Part shown: positions 32,931 to 45,911 of the stretch, in pieces
How the letters are laid out: each line of letters starts with the position of its first letter
Position numbering within the stretch: position 1 is the first letter of the stretch
Source of the DNA: Piper betle
Taxonomy: Eukaryota; Streptophyta; Magnoliopsida; Piperales; Piperaceae
NCBI GenBank assembly: GCA_033002965.1
Contig: JAURVB010012639.1
Location: forward strand, 1 to 64,000
Length of the DNA stretch: 64,000 nt
Direction of reading: 5' to 3'
Notes under the pieces: generated by a model
Database searches by the model: none
What the model was told of the DNA's origin: nothing
What the model saw: the letters and a program-made list of their open reading frames with translations, nothing else
Position numbers and translations under genes: made by a program

Positions 32931-35772
32931 TGCAAATACATGACTTGTATCCGACTCTTTTGCCTTGTGAAAAATTAAAAGGTTATTACTGTCAAACTTT
33001 AGATGTTTTAACCACCTTTCCTAATTGTAGTTTTTTTTTTGTCAAATTACAATTTTACGAAAGAAAACTATCTAATATTTACTTTAGTGCACCCCCTTTA
33101 TTTAATGGACATACTAAGATTACGAGATCTCCCGACTTAGTCATATATCTACTATATTTTTCCGTTAATTTATAATTCAATAACTTATATTAAATGTAGT
33201 TAATATAAAGATAGCAACATCAATTGTTGCTTATACTAATTTTTATTTATTAATTTTTTCTTATTAATTTATCTTCCCGAACTTATGATTTCTTTCCTTA
33301 AAAAAAAATGGCTTCTCCTTCTATCCCGTAATCATAAATAATTGAGGTCAAAATTATATATTATTTTCTCATCTTCATCATATCATACGACGTACTAAAT
33401 TACAAATACTTAAAATCTAAACTTATCATGCCCGGTCTTTTATTATAATTGACCGTCTAAATTAATTATGCCCGTCTTCCCTGACGTTTTATTAGCTAAA
33501 TAATTGACCCTAAGGGCTTTTAAGTCAAATAACCAAACCCTATTATAAGGTATATCACTTCACTCTTCACTTTTGATCCCACTAAAAAAATTGTTATGCT
33601 AATCATCTTTCCGTTTACAACTTTTAAATTATACAAATAATAATTAATTGGCAATGAACGTATGACAATTAACAAGTTTTGTTAATATTTACTCTTGAAT
33701 TTTAATTTTTTTAGCATTTTTAAATTTCAAGCTATCTAAGGATTAGCCCATATTAATGTTACATTTCCACTGTGATTCCAGTTCAATTTTATTTCTTAGT
33801 TGGGGAGCAATTACAGGTGTCATTTTATCCAATAATAAAATTATAAGATTTTTCTAATGTGTCTTGAGGTAGCATTTTCCCTTTATTGTTTTCAAGAAAA
33901 AACTCAATATACAAGGCAGATAATCCCTTAAAGAGCACAACACGGGACTAATCAATATTTCTCCAAGCATATATTTACCAACGGCCGCTACTTTCAATGA
34001 ATAATCACACATTTTATTGGCTTCTTAAGAAGGGAGTTGAATTTAGAGTAACAAAACCTAAGGAGCCCCGCATGAAAAACAAAAACGAAAATGTCTTGCT
34101 ACGTTGACAAGCAGTATAAGCTTTTTTCACTAACAGTGATCTTACCAAGAAGCAAGACGTCGAAGAAAGCAATGCGGCTACCTATTATACAAATCCGCGT
34201 TGGTTACAAGTACAAATAGATGGTGGCCTAAAGGTGATTTTCCTCGCCACATGAGGCGTTGAAGCATATAATTTCAACCATTCCGGCGATTTTCACCTGC
34301 ACCACAAAGACGAACAGCAGAAATAAGCCGATAGTTTCCATGATGGGTACACAATAATTCTAGACAATCCATTTGACAAACAAACAAATTCATCAGGAGA
34401 CCACAGATATCAATGGGCGCCAACAGGATTTAACTATGCTATTTTGGCAAGTGAAATGCTATATGAGTAGATAACATTGCTCCAAGTAAGTTCAGATATG
34501 TGTTGCCGCTACATGGTTGATGCAGTGACAACACATAAATTATTTGCTCGACTCTATCAATTATCATAAAGATAAAATAGCATCCTCGGCCAATTAAACT
34601 AAAATAATACACAAGACTGTGTAATTTGTGATTCTATCGAGAAACTTCTTCATTGGTCCTTCCATATACAGCTTTTTCATTCTTACCATCCATCAGCCAA
34701 TTTATTCTAACTAAAAAAGTAAGTAGTGGTGAATTAAGTATAATTGGGCTACCACATTAAAAATGCCTATAAATGCAGGAACGGTTAATAGATCTCATAG
34801 GCGGCATTCAATATCACTGACACTTACGGCTCTTATGGTTGGAGATCTCGGTGAAAATTATGCTTGGTCTGACATCCTTTTGAGATAAAAATGCCAAGTA
34901 GAGAAGAAATCTTGTTTACAATTTCAACAAAACTCTAAAATCAACTAATTTCCCCCCAATTATATGAATCAAAATATAAGCATTTAATCTACAAATTGTT
35001 ACTTAGATTAGAAACTAATAAGTGAGTAATTATGTTTGAAGCATCCAAACAAATAGAAAACACCAAATGGGCTTCTTCCAGCAATATGAAATTCTTCCAA
35101 GGCGTAGGGCAATCTACAATTGACAACCACCACCATCTGACCATCATCATCATATCGTTGACTTTAAACAAATGTCATTTTTAAATGAATTCCACATTCC
35201 ACTTCATTTTTATTGTAGCCTACTTCTATCTCTCAATTGACAACAAAAAGATACAAACCCTTTTCAGCTACACAGGTGAATTCTCATCACTCAAAACCAA
35301 TAATTTCTACATTGAAGCAATACAGCCTCTAAGTAGTTTCATCTACCTTGACATTCTAAGTCTCCCACCCTACCCTCATTTATCTCTCAGCTTTTCCTAA
35401 TAAATCTATGTTCTGTCCCATTAAGTAATAACTGGCCTACAATGTAGAATTTATCCTTTAATTTAAGACGACTATATCAATCTTTCTATCATGCAAGATG
35501 TTGCTTAAATTTGAGAGTGATCCTCTGCTAAAAAAGTAAAAGAGAAACCACTCCTATATATGAGAGTCCATATACAGTTTGGAAGCCATACAAGCAAGCT
35601 TTCCCCTCCCAACCCCATGCTTATTTACAACACGGGAACAAATAACCCCACCGAAAATTGACACTGAAACTGCAGAGAGTTATATCAAACAAAGAGGATT
35701 GCTAATGATATAAACAAATACAGCTCCAAAACTAAGCAGAATCCAAACCAAGAAAATGGGCAGATCCATACC
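32931..35772. other. AT-rich spacer, no gene
   Basis: Nothing coding is recognised. The last few hundred bases before 35773 are probably the 3' untranslated region of the minus-strand trihelix gene. Confidence 0.5.
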
Positions 35773-36996
35773 TCAACCACTCCCATTCTCCATAGAAAGA
35801 TCAGCCTCCTCCTCCTCCTCCTCCTCCTCCTCCTCATCCTCCCGTATATTTGCGATCTCCGTCTCCGCCCTCTGCAAAATCTGCCTCTTCTGCACCTCCA
35901 AGTCCCTATGGAACTCCATCCTCATCTTCTCCAGCTCCACCATCTGCTGCCTCTTGCTATTCTCAATCCTCTCATATATCTTCCCAAACTTCCTCACCGA
36001 ATCCGCCAACATCAGGTACGACGCCGGATCGCAACTCACCCCCTGTTTCCCCACCCCCTTCCCAGACGATACCAAATAACCACTCTCCCTCTCATCATCG
36101 TCTTCATCATCGTCGTAATCATCATCGTCGTCTAAAAACTCGGAATTACCAGGACTGTCACTCATGTCATCCATCCCGTCGGCTTTGCTCAGATAAACCC
36201 TAGGGTTCATGAATATGTATTCGCCTGAATCCAATCCGCAGGGGAGGCCAGTGTGGCGCACCTGCTGCTGCGGGGGGCTCATCAACATATCCATCTTCTT
36301 GAAGAAAACCCATTTGCAGGAGGAGGTGCCGGTCTCGGCCACCCTCACCTTCTCTTCTTGTACCGGCGCTTCAAGGTGTCGAGGCGGTGGCGGCACTGCG
36401 CCTCCGACCGGGGCACCCGCGACGCCTGCGAAACCTTCCTCGCCACCTCCCCCACTCGTCGGCGCGCAGGCTCTTCCTGCCCATCTGCAGGAACCGGTCG
36501 CCCCACACATCGAGAAGGACAAACGTCGCCTGCTCCGACCACTCCCCCGGCGAGCTCCGCAGCGGCTCCGGCGGCGCCGCCGCCGGATTCGGCCGGGGGC
36601 AAACTCGTAGCCGTGGCTGGCCAGCCGGTCAATCCGCCGCTTCTTCCGCGGGATCTGGCCGAAGTACCGCCTCTCCTCCTCCACCTCCTCCTCTTCATCC
36701 TCCTCCTCCTCCTCATCATCATCACCATCAAACCCTTCCTCCTCCTCCTCGACGTACGCGGCGAATCGGCCGCCGACTCGCCGGCCGAAGCTCCGACCAC
36801 CGCCTTCGTCATCGCCGTCGAAATCGCCGCGATTGTAGCGGAAGCGGTGGGAGGGGGCGGGGGGCCGGAGTCGAGGAGGCGGGCCTTTAAGGTGGGGCGG
36901 TGGGAGGAGGATGAGTGGTAGGCGTTTGGGTGTCGGTGATGGCCGCGGTGGCGGTGGGTCTGGTAGCGGCCGTCCGTCGTCGCCGTCGTCCATCAT
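35773..36996 (-). CDS. trihelix transcription factor, DNA-binding domain frame-broken
   Basis: A plant GT-factor (trihelix, ASIL/SIP1-like) regulator, intronless, about 407 residues from the ATG at 36996 (MMDDGDDGRPLPDPPPP). The N-terminus is Pro-rich, then acidic (about residues 85-110), then a basic PRKKRRIDRL stretch that could be a nuclear signal. The trihelix domain is present but spread over three frames: EWSEQATFVLLDVWGDRFLQ and GRKSLRADEWG in one, EVARKVSQASRVPRSEAQC and HRLDTLKRRYKK in the next, then KVRVAETG and SSCKWVFFKKMDMLM back in the main frame. The changes needed are one base fewer at 36595-36599 and at 36544-36548, and one base more at 36449-36453 and near 36354. They sum to zero, so the long frame stays open. 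The C-terminus has a helix typical of the group (IYERIENSKRQQMVELEKMR) and a Glu run coded by a GAG/GAA microsatellite. Confidence 0.85.
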   Translation of the reverse strand: MMDDGDDGRPLPDPPPPRPSPTPKRLPLILLPPPHLKGPPPRLRPPAPSHRFRYNRGDFDGDDEGGGRSFGRRVGGRFAAYVEEEEEGFDGDDDEEEEEDEEEEVEEERRYFGQIPRKKRRIDRLASHGYEFAPGRIRRRRRRSRCGARRGSGRSRRRLSFSMCGATGSCRWAGRACAPTSGGGGEEGFAGVAGAPVGGAVPPPPRHLEAPVQEEKVRVAETGTSSCKWVFFKKMDMLMSPPQQQVRHTGLPCGLDSGEYIFMNPRVYLSKADGMDDMSDSPGNSEFLDDDDDYDDDEDDDERESGYLVSSGKGVGKQGVSCDPASYLMLADSVRKFGKIYERIENSKRQQMVELEKMRMEFHRDLEVQKRQILQRAETEIANIREDEEEEEEEEEEADLSMENGSG

Positions 36997-37110
36997 CGCC
37001 GTCGTCGTCGTCGGCGGTGTCCCCAAATGGGAAACCCTAGAAGGGAGATCTCGGCGGCTGCGGGTCGGAGGTTCGGAGTATGAGACCCGAATGGGTTGGT
37101 CGGGTTGGCC

Positions 37111-37123
37111 TAGTATTTATATA
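37111..37123 (-). promoter_or_regulatory. TATA box of the trihelix gene
   Basis: TATATAAATACTA on the minus strand, about 115 bases before the ATG at 36996. A telo-box like AAACCCTAG (plus strand, 37032-37040) lies in the leader region. Confidence 0.5.
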
Positions 37124-37612
37124 CTTGCTGGCCCTACATTTAATCTGGGTTCTTGTATGCCGGTCATTTTGTTTAAACTAAACTCGTATTTATTAATTTT
37201 ATGCCAATTCGGCTTGAAATAAATAGTTTGTTGATGAAGCTCAAACAATGTTTGGCTTGAAGGCGTTACACTTGTTTAAATTGGGTATCTACTTAGTGAT
37301 GTTAATCTAGCAAGTCGAGACCTGACTCATTTATTTTGAGTCGAGTTGAGTTCAAAATGGTCGAGCCGAACATAAAAAACTCGAACATTATTCATATATA
37401 ATTTTCTCTTGTATAACTTGGGATAAAATTAGTTATGAAAGTTTCAATAGTTCAATTTCATGACCAGATTTACAACTACGTTCACAAAATTATACATATA
37501 TATATATATTGTGTAATTTGAGATAAAATTAATTATGAATGTTTAAATAGTTCTATTTTGGTCCAATTATATACTAAATAGATAGTTGTTGAGCAAAATT
37601 CTTATATTATCA
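37124..37612. other. spacer with DNA-element relic
   Basis: AT-rich. 37300-37390 carries GAGTCGAGTTGAGTTC and GGTCGAGCCGAAC motifs like the ends of hAT-type elements, but no matching second end was found. Confidence 0.35.
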
Positions 37613-39991
37613 TGTTAGACCATCATCACAACATAGTTGTATTTAACATTTTTTATGTGACTGTTATTTTTAATTGAATTAATTTCAAAACATGCGTACT
37701 AAGTCTAGGTTGATCGTGTGTTAAGAATTACAAGGGTCATGTATACCTAAGTATATAATGATAACATCAATAAGATAATAGCAGAATGAGTTATCAGAAT
37801 ATATAAAAGCTAGCCCAAAATTTTATTTATTTATTTTATTATTAGACTATAGAAATATATTTAGGTCAAATAAAGTATTAGGACGCATTATGGAGTAGTA
37901 GAAATATTTTTAGGTTGAATAAAATATTAGGACCCATTACAGAGTAGTAGAAATATTTTTAGGTTGAATAAAATATTAGGACCCATTACGGAGTAGTTTG
38001 GGTGGTTTGTTAGTTATAGAGCATGTCATTGTGATGTTATGATGTGTATTATATTTTATGATATTTTCCCCTATTTTTGGGATTTTTTAGGAATTACTAC
38101 AAGTTAGTTATTATTTGTGACTCGAATTTGACTCGAGTCAAGTTTTATTCACGAAACTGCCACCAAACTCACCCTGACTTTTTCTCACCCTAACCCCGAT
38201 GCCGCCCCTGTCATTGCCGCCAATGCACCCTCTGGTCACCTCTCTGCTGCCGATTGACGTTGTCGAGCCCCACTGTGTCTGTCACCGTGCCCCCAGAGCA
38301 CCTTGGCTGCCACTCGATCTCCACAATGCATGGGAGCCATGTCCTAGTGCCGCCCATCCCGACGCCGTTCTGCCGCCATCCACGCAACTCCACCGCCGTC
38401 GTCATCGTGCTACCAACACCACCCCTTTGACCCCCGACCATTTCCCCCATACCCAACGCTGTCGCTGAGGCCGACTGAGGCTTGATCGGACAAGCCAACT
38501 GACCTCGGCCAACTTGTCACCCCTACGCTGGCGGTCATCGTCGCTATTGCCATCCTCACCACCACCACTATTGGGTCGAGCTCGCTGAGCCAGTGTCGAC
38601 CCACAGCAGGAAAAGTCGTCAGAAATCGCCGAAAAGCCGCCGAAAATCAGATTCACTAAAATTTGCCAGATCTTCCTCCAAATTCATCTAGTCAAAATTG
38701 ATCTAACTTCGGATGCAGCTGGGTGCCGAATTCAAGTCTCGAGCCGCTTGATGAAACCCTAGCCATCGCCAATTACAGACGACACAAGGTATGATTAACT
38801 TCGATTTAATTTCTTAAAGGTGATAATTATTAACACAACATGCTAGGATTGATGAATTGATGTGTTAGCTATTTTATTGTAAATAAAAACATAAATTTCT
38901 TGACTGAATTGTATTAAAACGAATGCGAAGGAATTAATTAGGTAAATTAAGTAAGTATTGTAATCTAATGTAACGTAGTGCAGGAAATCTAATATGGATT
39001 GGAATTGATGTAAGGTTGATGTGAGTATAATGGATGTGTGTATGCTATAGGATGTGTGAATACATTACAAGTGGGCGTTAGCTTTTAGTTTGATGTGTAG
39101 GTATGGAGTATGAGCTCGCCGCTTAGCTGCGTTGACACGATTGGAGCTTCTACCAGGTCCATTTAAGACAGTTCCCTGTTTTACGTTCTATTCCATTGTA
39201 TGTTTTTTTATTACTTGCAGGACGGGTTAAGTGGCATTTTATTGGATCCCACTTAACCCGGGCTATTTAATGAATTGATTTTCCAAATTAATAACCCACG
39301 AGGATGAGATCCCTCAAGTTTGATTTCAAAAATAACATCCACTACAATTTGCCTTCGAGCATATTATATAAATCCCTTCACATGCCTATATATAGTTTTA
39401 TCGTATTTCAATAAGACTAGAGATGGGAAACTGACTTGAACGTACTATGAGTGGGTGCACGTGCCAATCAAAGCGGGCTCTAGATTAGTGAGAGGGATGT
39501 TCCATTCCCAATGGATCCTAACAACTCCCATTTTAAGTCCCTCACACCCGGAGAAACATGAAAGTTTACAAGTACTGTTTAATACAACGCACGTCTGGAC
39601 TTGTGGTTAAAAGGGTATTAAAAGTGACTACTTGAAGTACTCGGCTTTTGTTCTCAAGGCAAGGAGAATTATGGAGTAAAGAAGAGGGCTTAGGATAAAT
39701 GGGTAGTCTCAAGGGATAAAAAATTGAGAAAATGTCGAGAGAGGCATCCGACCAATCAGTTGGGGACGCTATCGGGTCTACAGTTTGGTGGCTCCTCAGT
39801 AGATACCCTTAGGAGCGTTCACAAAAAATATATAAATATTTTCTTCAAAATGAGATCCGCTCTCATTTGCCAGTTTGCTATGTAGTTATATTTTTGGGCC
39901 AATAACATTTGTTACTAACGTTTCTTTTATATATATATAGGCGAGGATTAAGTACTAGATACACTAGCTTGGACGGAGTAGTAGTGCTTAC

Positions 39992-42873
39992 TGTAAAACC
40001 CATGACTCGAGTCAGGGTTTTATATTCAGAACCGGTCGGTTCGACCGTTAGTTTTGAGTTGAGTGAGATTCAGAACACATGTACTGAGTCGACGCCAGTT
40101 GCGTGTATGAGCTATGAGGGTCATGCGTACCCAAGTATACGATGATAACGTCATGAATACAGCAGAACAAAATGAGTTATCAGATATATGAGAGTATGCT
40201 AGTTACTTTTTTATTTTTATATATAGTGGATCGTAGAATTAGTTTTAGGCCGTTTACTCGCGTTACGGGCAGTTTGGATGGGTTGATAGTTCTAGGGCAT
40301 ATCATTGTGATGTTTTGGTGTTTGTTTGATTTTATGGGATTTTTCCCAATTTTTTTTAGGATTTAATACGACTTAGTTATTATTCTTGACTCGACCCAGA
40401 GGCGAGTCAAGTCTTATTTACGAGTTTGCCACCAAACACCCCCGACCTTTTCTTCTTCCTTGCCCAAAACCCTGCCCCGACATTGCCCTTTTTGGCTTGT
40501 CGTCGCCGCCGCTATGGACGCTGGCCTGCCGCCAATCGTCACCGACTAGCCCCGCCACAGCGTCACCGTACCTCCCCGACCAGTTCCGCCGATCGTCACT
40601 GACTAGCCCCGCCACGGCGTCACCGTACCGCCACGACTAGCCCTCCAAGCGCCGCGCTCCGCGTTGCGGTTCCATCGCCAATCGCGCCGCCGGCGACCGT
40701 CGCTGCCGCGATCCAGTTGTGGCCTCGACACCCTCGACCACCCAGCGACCTTCCCCGACTGGAGCAGAGGCCATCGCCGCCCAGGCCGGCCGGATCTAGC
40801 TACCCATCGCCGCCACCACTGTTTTAGCCATTTTCCGGTGAGCCGCCACCTCCGCTGGCCACATCAACGTCATAGATACATCGGGCTCGTCGAGCCGGTT
40901 CCAATGGTACCCAATATGACCCCCATCCAGCCAGTAGATGCCGCCGGCGGTTGTCGCCGGAAAACCACTGAAACTTGCCGGAAAGCCGCCGGAACTTGGT
41001 GGAAAATCGGATTCGATGGACTTCGCCGGATCTTTCGCGGAGCTCATCCAGTCGAACCTGATCGACTTCGGACGTCGCCGAGAGTCGAATTTGAGCTCCG
41101 AGACGCGCAACGAAACCCTAGCCGTCGCCGATTGCCGACAACGTGAGGTATAATTACCTCCGATTTGATTATTTAAAATTGATGATGATTGTTAGCATAA
41201 CATACTAGAATTGGTTAGTTGTCAGGATAAATGTATGACTATGAATGAAATGATGATTGCATGATGTAATTAATTGAGAATGAAGGTTAAGTGATCTAAT
41301 GAGGTAGATTGAGTCGGAGCATGATGATGGATCACGACATAAGCTAGAAAAACATAATAAAATTGGTATGAATAGGATTAGTTAGAATTATTTTCATACT
41401 TATGATTATTTGATTGTTGATTGATATTTATTGAGTTTGATGCATCATTTAGTTAGCAGGCGTTAGTATTTAGTTTTGATGTGTAGGTACGGAGTAGGAG
41501 CTAGCCGCCTAGGCGCGATGACACGCTTGGAGCTTCTACCAGGTTCGTTTAGGACTCGTCTTTGTTTTACGCTCTTCTATTGTATGTTTATTTTATTATT
41601 TGCAGGACGGGTTAAGTGGCATTTTATTGGATCCCACTTAACTCGGGCCATCTAGCCGAATATATTTCCGGATTAATAACCCCTCGAGGATGAGATCACT
41701 TGAGGATGATTTCGAAAACAAGATCTACCACAAGTTGCCTTCGGGCCTATTATATAAATCCCTACCCAGCCCTATATATATGTACGTTTAGTGAGACGAG
41801 AGATGGAGAAACCGACTGCACGTACCATGAGCGGATGCCGTGACAGTCAAAGCGGGCTCTGGATTAGTGCCAGTGGACTGTTCCATTCCCGAGGGATCCT
41901 GACAACTCCGCGTTTGAGTTCCTCACACCCGGAGAACGTGGAGGTTTACAGGTACTGTTTAGTACAGCGCATGTCTGGACTTGTGGTTCAAAGGGTACTA
42001 AAGGCGACTGCCTGAGAGTACTCGGCCTTTGTGCTCAAGGCTAGGAGAAATATGGAGGTAAGGAGAGGGCTTAGGATTTGAGACCAGAAAATGAAGTAAG
42101 AAAATGTCGAGAGTGGCATCAGCAGCAGCAGATCCATAAGTTCGGGATGCTACCGGGTCTGCAGCCCAGTGGCTCCTCAGTAGTGCCCTTTAGAGTGTTC
42201 ATGTGGAGTATATGATGTTTTCTTTCATATAAGAGTTTGCTAACACTTGTTACTGACGTGTTTTTATACTATATGTAGGTAATAATCACTAGTTGGAGGA
42301 GCCAGCTTGGACTGAGGAGTACTGTCGTCGCTTACACACATGTCAGTCAATCGAGTGGTTATATTTTGTTATGATATTATTATATTGATGTGATGTGATA
42401 AATGCTAAAATTTGAGCACATGATGAGATGAAAGACTAAGACATGATGACAAGAATAAGAAATGTGAATAGATTTTGCAGTGGAATCGTTGTGGGTTGAG
42501 ACCCAAACTTCAGAATGAGTGTTAGTAGATTAGATTCTGTGTGAATGAAATTATTGATGCATGCATATATATTTATATATATTATTTGACAGGGTGGCCC
42601 CTAATTGCACTTTTAGGGGAAATTTTATCCGTTTTATTTCAGAATTTTCATCGATTTTGATCGTAATTGTGATGGTGTGTAATTTAGTTTGCATGTCATT
42701 CATGTAGTATCATGCTAGGATTTTGTGCATTTATCCATGCATGACGAGTAATATCTTCATCTTAAAACGCCGAGGTTAGATCTGCACGAGTTGGGTTCGG
42801 GTTAACCGACCTAATCGGGGCCTGTAACATGCCAATTTGGTTTATGAGCGTGGACCAGGTTTGGGGTGTTACA
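39992..42873 (+). mobile_element. solo LTR with CTTAC target duplication
   Basis: This 2,882-bp sequence begins TGTAAAACCC and ends GGTGTTACA (TG...CA ends). It is flanked by the same five bases CTTAC at 39987-39991 and 42874-42878. There is no internal coding region, so it is a solo LTR left by recombination between the two LTRs of a full element. The TGTAA...TTACA ends and the length suit plant Ty3/gypsy elements (possibly Tekay/Del), by inference. Inside, a GC-rich part (40430-41130) ends in GAAACCCTAGCC and a donor-like GTGAGGTATAATT. Confidence 0.9.
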
Positions 42874-43109
42874 CTTACCTTGCGTGCACACACACATGCT
42901 TGCTGACAAAATGTTTGTTTTGGCTATTTTGATTGTTTTATTATGTTATTATGAAAATAAAATTCTTGTGATGAAGTTGACTCATATAAAAGATGATATG
43001 ATGAAGATTTTGGTAATTAGGACTGGATCGTGATAATATGATCCGAAATATATATTAGTGTGCAGGTCGAATGATAAAGGTGGAAATAAAAATTTGTAGG
43101 TGGGCCAAG

Positions 43110-45911
43110 TGTAAAACTCACGATTCGAGTTAGGATGCGTTCGGGCAGTCTGGGTGGGTTGTTAGTCATAGAGCATATCATTATAATGTTGTGGTGTTGT
43201 TTGATTTTACGGGATTTTTCCCGATTTTTATGAATTTTTTTAGGATTTAATACGACTTAGTTATTATACTTGACTCGAGCCGGAGACGAGTCAAGTAATA
43301 TTTACGAGTTTGCCACCCAACCATCTCTTCTCCACCCCGACCTTTTCTCCCCCACGCCCAAACCCTCGTGCTGCGCCGCCCCTGTTCGCGCGCCACCGCC
43401 GCCGCGGTCGGCGCCGCCCGGCCGTCGACCGACGCCGCCCAGCTCGGCGACGACGTCGCCGTGCCGCCCCGACCAGGTCCGGCCACCAGTCGGGCCGCCG
43501 CGACGCGAGGAAGCCACGCCGCGACGCAGCGCCCGCATTGCGCTTCCGTCACCGATTCCGCCGCCGGCGACCAGTCGCCGCCGCGATCAGGTCGGTCGCC
43601 TCAACACCCTCGAGCCTTCCAGCGACCTTCCCCGACCGGAACGGAGGGCATCGCTGCCCTGGCCGGCCGGATTTAGCGACCCAACGCCGCCGGCTCTGTT
43701 TTATGCCATTTTTCGGCGAGCCGCCACCTCCGTTGGCCGCGTCGACCTCGTAGATGAGTCGGGCTCGCCGAGCCGGTTCCGAGGGTACCCAACACGACCC
43801 CTTTCCGACTAGTAGACGCCGCCGGCGATTGTCGCCGGAAAACCACCGGAAGTCGCCGGAAAACCGCCAGCCTGCCGGAAAACCGCCGGAAAATCGGAAT
43901 TTCTGGGATTCGCCGGAATTCACCGGATCTTCCGCGGGGCTCACCCAGTGGAGCCCGATCGAGCTTCGGACGCCGATGAGCGCCAAATTTGAGCTCCGAG
44001 ACGCGCGACGGAACCCTAGCCGTCGCCGATTGCCGACGATGTGAGGTATAATTACCTCCGATTGATTTATTTAAAATTGATGATAATTGTTAGCATAGCA
44101 TGCTAGGGTTGATTAATTATCATGATTAATGTCTTGACCATGAATAAAGTAAAGATGTGCATGATGTGATTAATGACTAATTAGGGATGAAATGATAAGT
44201 TACATGATGAGATTAAGTGTGAATGAAGGTTCAGCGATCTAATGAGGTAGGAGTCTCAGCATGATAAGTGATCAGGACGTAACTTTGAAAAACGCAATAA
44301 AATTGGTATGACTAGGATGAGTTAGAATTATTTAAATTTATGATTATTTAACTGTTGCTGGATGTTGATGATTGAATTGTGATTGATGTTCATTGTGTTT
44401 GATGCATCATTTAGTTAGCGGGCGTTAGTATTTAGTTTTGATGTGTAGGTACGAAGTAGGAGCTCGCCGCCTAGGCGCGATGACACGTTGGAGCTTCTAC
44501 CAGGTCCGTTTAGGACTCGTCTGTTTTACGTCTTTCTATTGTATGTTTAATTTATTGCCTGCAGGACGGGTTAAGTGGCGTTTTATCGGATCCCACTTAA
44601 CTCGGGCCATTTAACCGAACATTTTCCGGATTAATAACCCCTCGAGGATGAGATCCCTCGAGGATGATTTCGAAACCAAGATCCACCACAAGTTGCCTTC
44701 GGGCCTATTATATAAATCCCTACCCAGCCCTATATATATATGTAGTTTTCGCGTTTTCAGTGAGACGAGAGATGGAGAAACCGACTGCACGTACCATGCA
44801 GAGGATGCCGTGACAGTCAAAGCGGGCTCTGGATTAGTGCCAGCGGACTGTTCCATTCCCGAGGGATCCTGACAACTCCGCGTTTGAGTTCCTCACACCC
44901 GGAGAACGTGGAGGTTTACGGGTACTGTTTAGTACAGCGCATGTCCGGACTTGTGGTTCAAAGGGTACTAAAGGCGACTGCCTGAGAGTACTCGGCCTTC
45001 GTGCTCAAGGCCAGGAGAAATATGGAGGTAAGGAGAGGGCTTAGGATAAAGTTTCACGAGAAGTACTGAAAAAGAAGTGCCGAGAGCGGCATAGTACCAG
45101 CAGCAGATCAGTAAGTTCGGGATGCTACCGGGTCTGCAGCCCAGTGGCTCCTCAGTAGTGCCCTTCAGAGAGTTCTTGAGGAAGTATATGGTTTTCTTTC
45201 ATATGAGAGTTTGCTCTCATAGCCAGTTTGTTATAGTTATTTTATTTTCCGGACCAGTAACACTTGTTACTGACGTGTTTTTATACTATATGTAGGTAAT
45301 AATCACGAGTTGGAGGAGCCAGCTTGGACGGAGGAGCAATGAGGTCTTCTGCACACACATTGGGTGATTGAATGTTTAATGTTTTTTTATGATGTTATTT
45401 TATACACATGCTATGATTAAATGTTTGAGCATGATGATATGATGTGAATGGAATGCTAAGACACGATAACAGAATGCAAAATATGATTAGAGTTGCGCAG
45501 CGGAAGCTTAGTGGGTTGAGACCCAAGTTTCAGAATGAATACGTTATAAATGAGATTTTGTGTGATTGTTAATGCATGCCGATATATTTATATATATATT
45601 ATTTTGACAGGGTGGGCCCATAATTGCACTTTTATGAGAGACTCTGTCAGTTTTACTTCAGAATTTTCATCGATTTTGCTCGTAATTGTGATGGTGTGAA
45701 AATTGGTTGCATGTCATCCATGTAGTATCCTGTTAGGGTTTTATGCATTCACACATGCATATAGCAAGTTGGATCTTCATGACGGATCGTATCTTCATCT
45801 TAAGACGCCGAGATTGGATCCGCATGAGTTAGGTTCGGGTTAGCCGACCTAACCGGGGCCTGTAACATGCCGGTTCGGTTCACGAGCGTGAACCGGATTT
45901 GGGGTGTTACA
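43110..45911 (+). mobile_element. solo LTR with CCAAG target duplication
   Basis: A second young copy, 2,802 bp, from TGTAAAACTC to GGTGTTACA, flanked by CCAAG at 43105-43109 and 45912-45916. Compared with the copy at 39992 it lacks about 200 bp near the left end but is otherwise closely similar, including the GC-rich part (43320-44030), the ACGGGTTAAGTGGC block and the CTCACACCCGGAGAACGTGG block. No coding region. Confidence 0.9.

Noticed and set aside
36997..37026. Extension of the trihelix frame upstream of 36996
   Set aside because: The extra codons begin with TTG, not ATG; the first ATG in frame is at 36996.
40386..41153. Open frames in the GC-rich part of the solo LTR
   Set aside because: Equivalent positions in the other LTR copies do not keep the frames, and no retroviral or host domain is visible.
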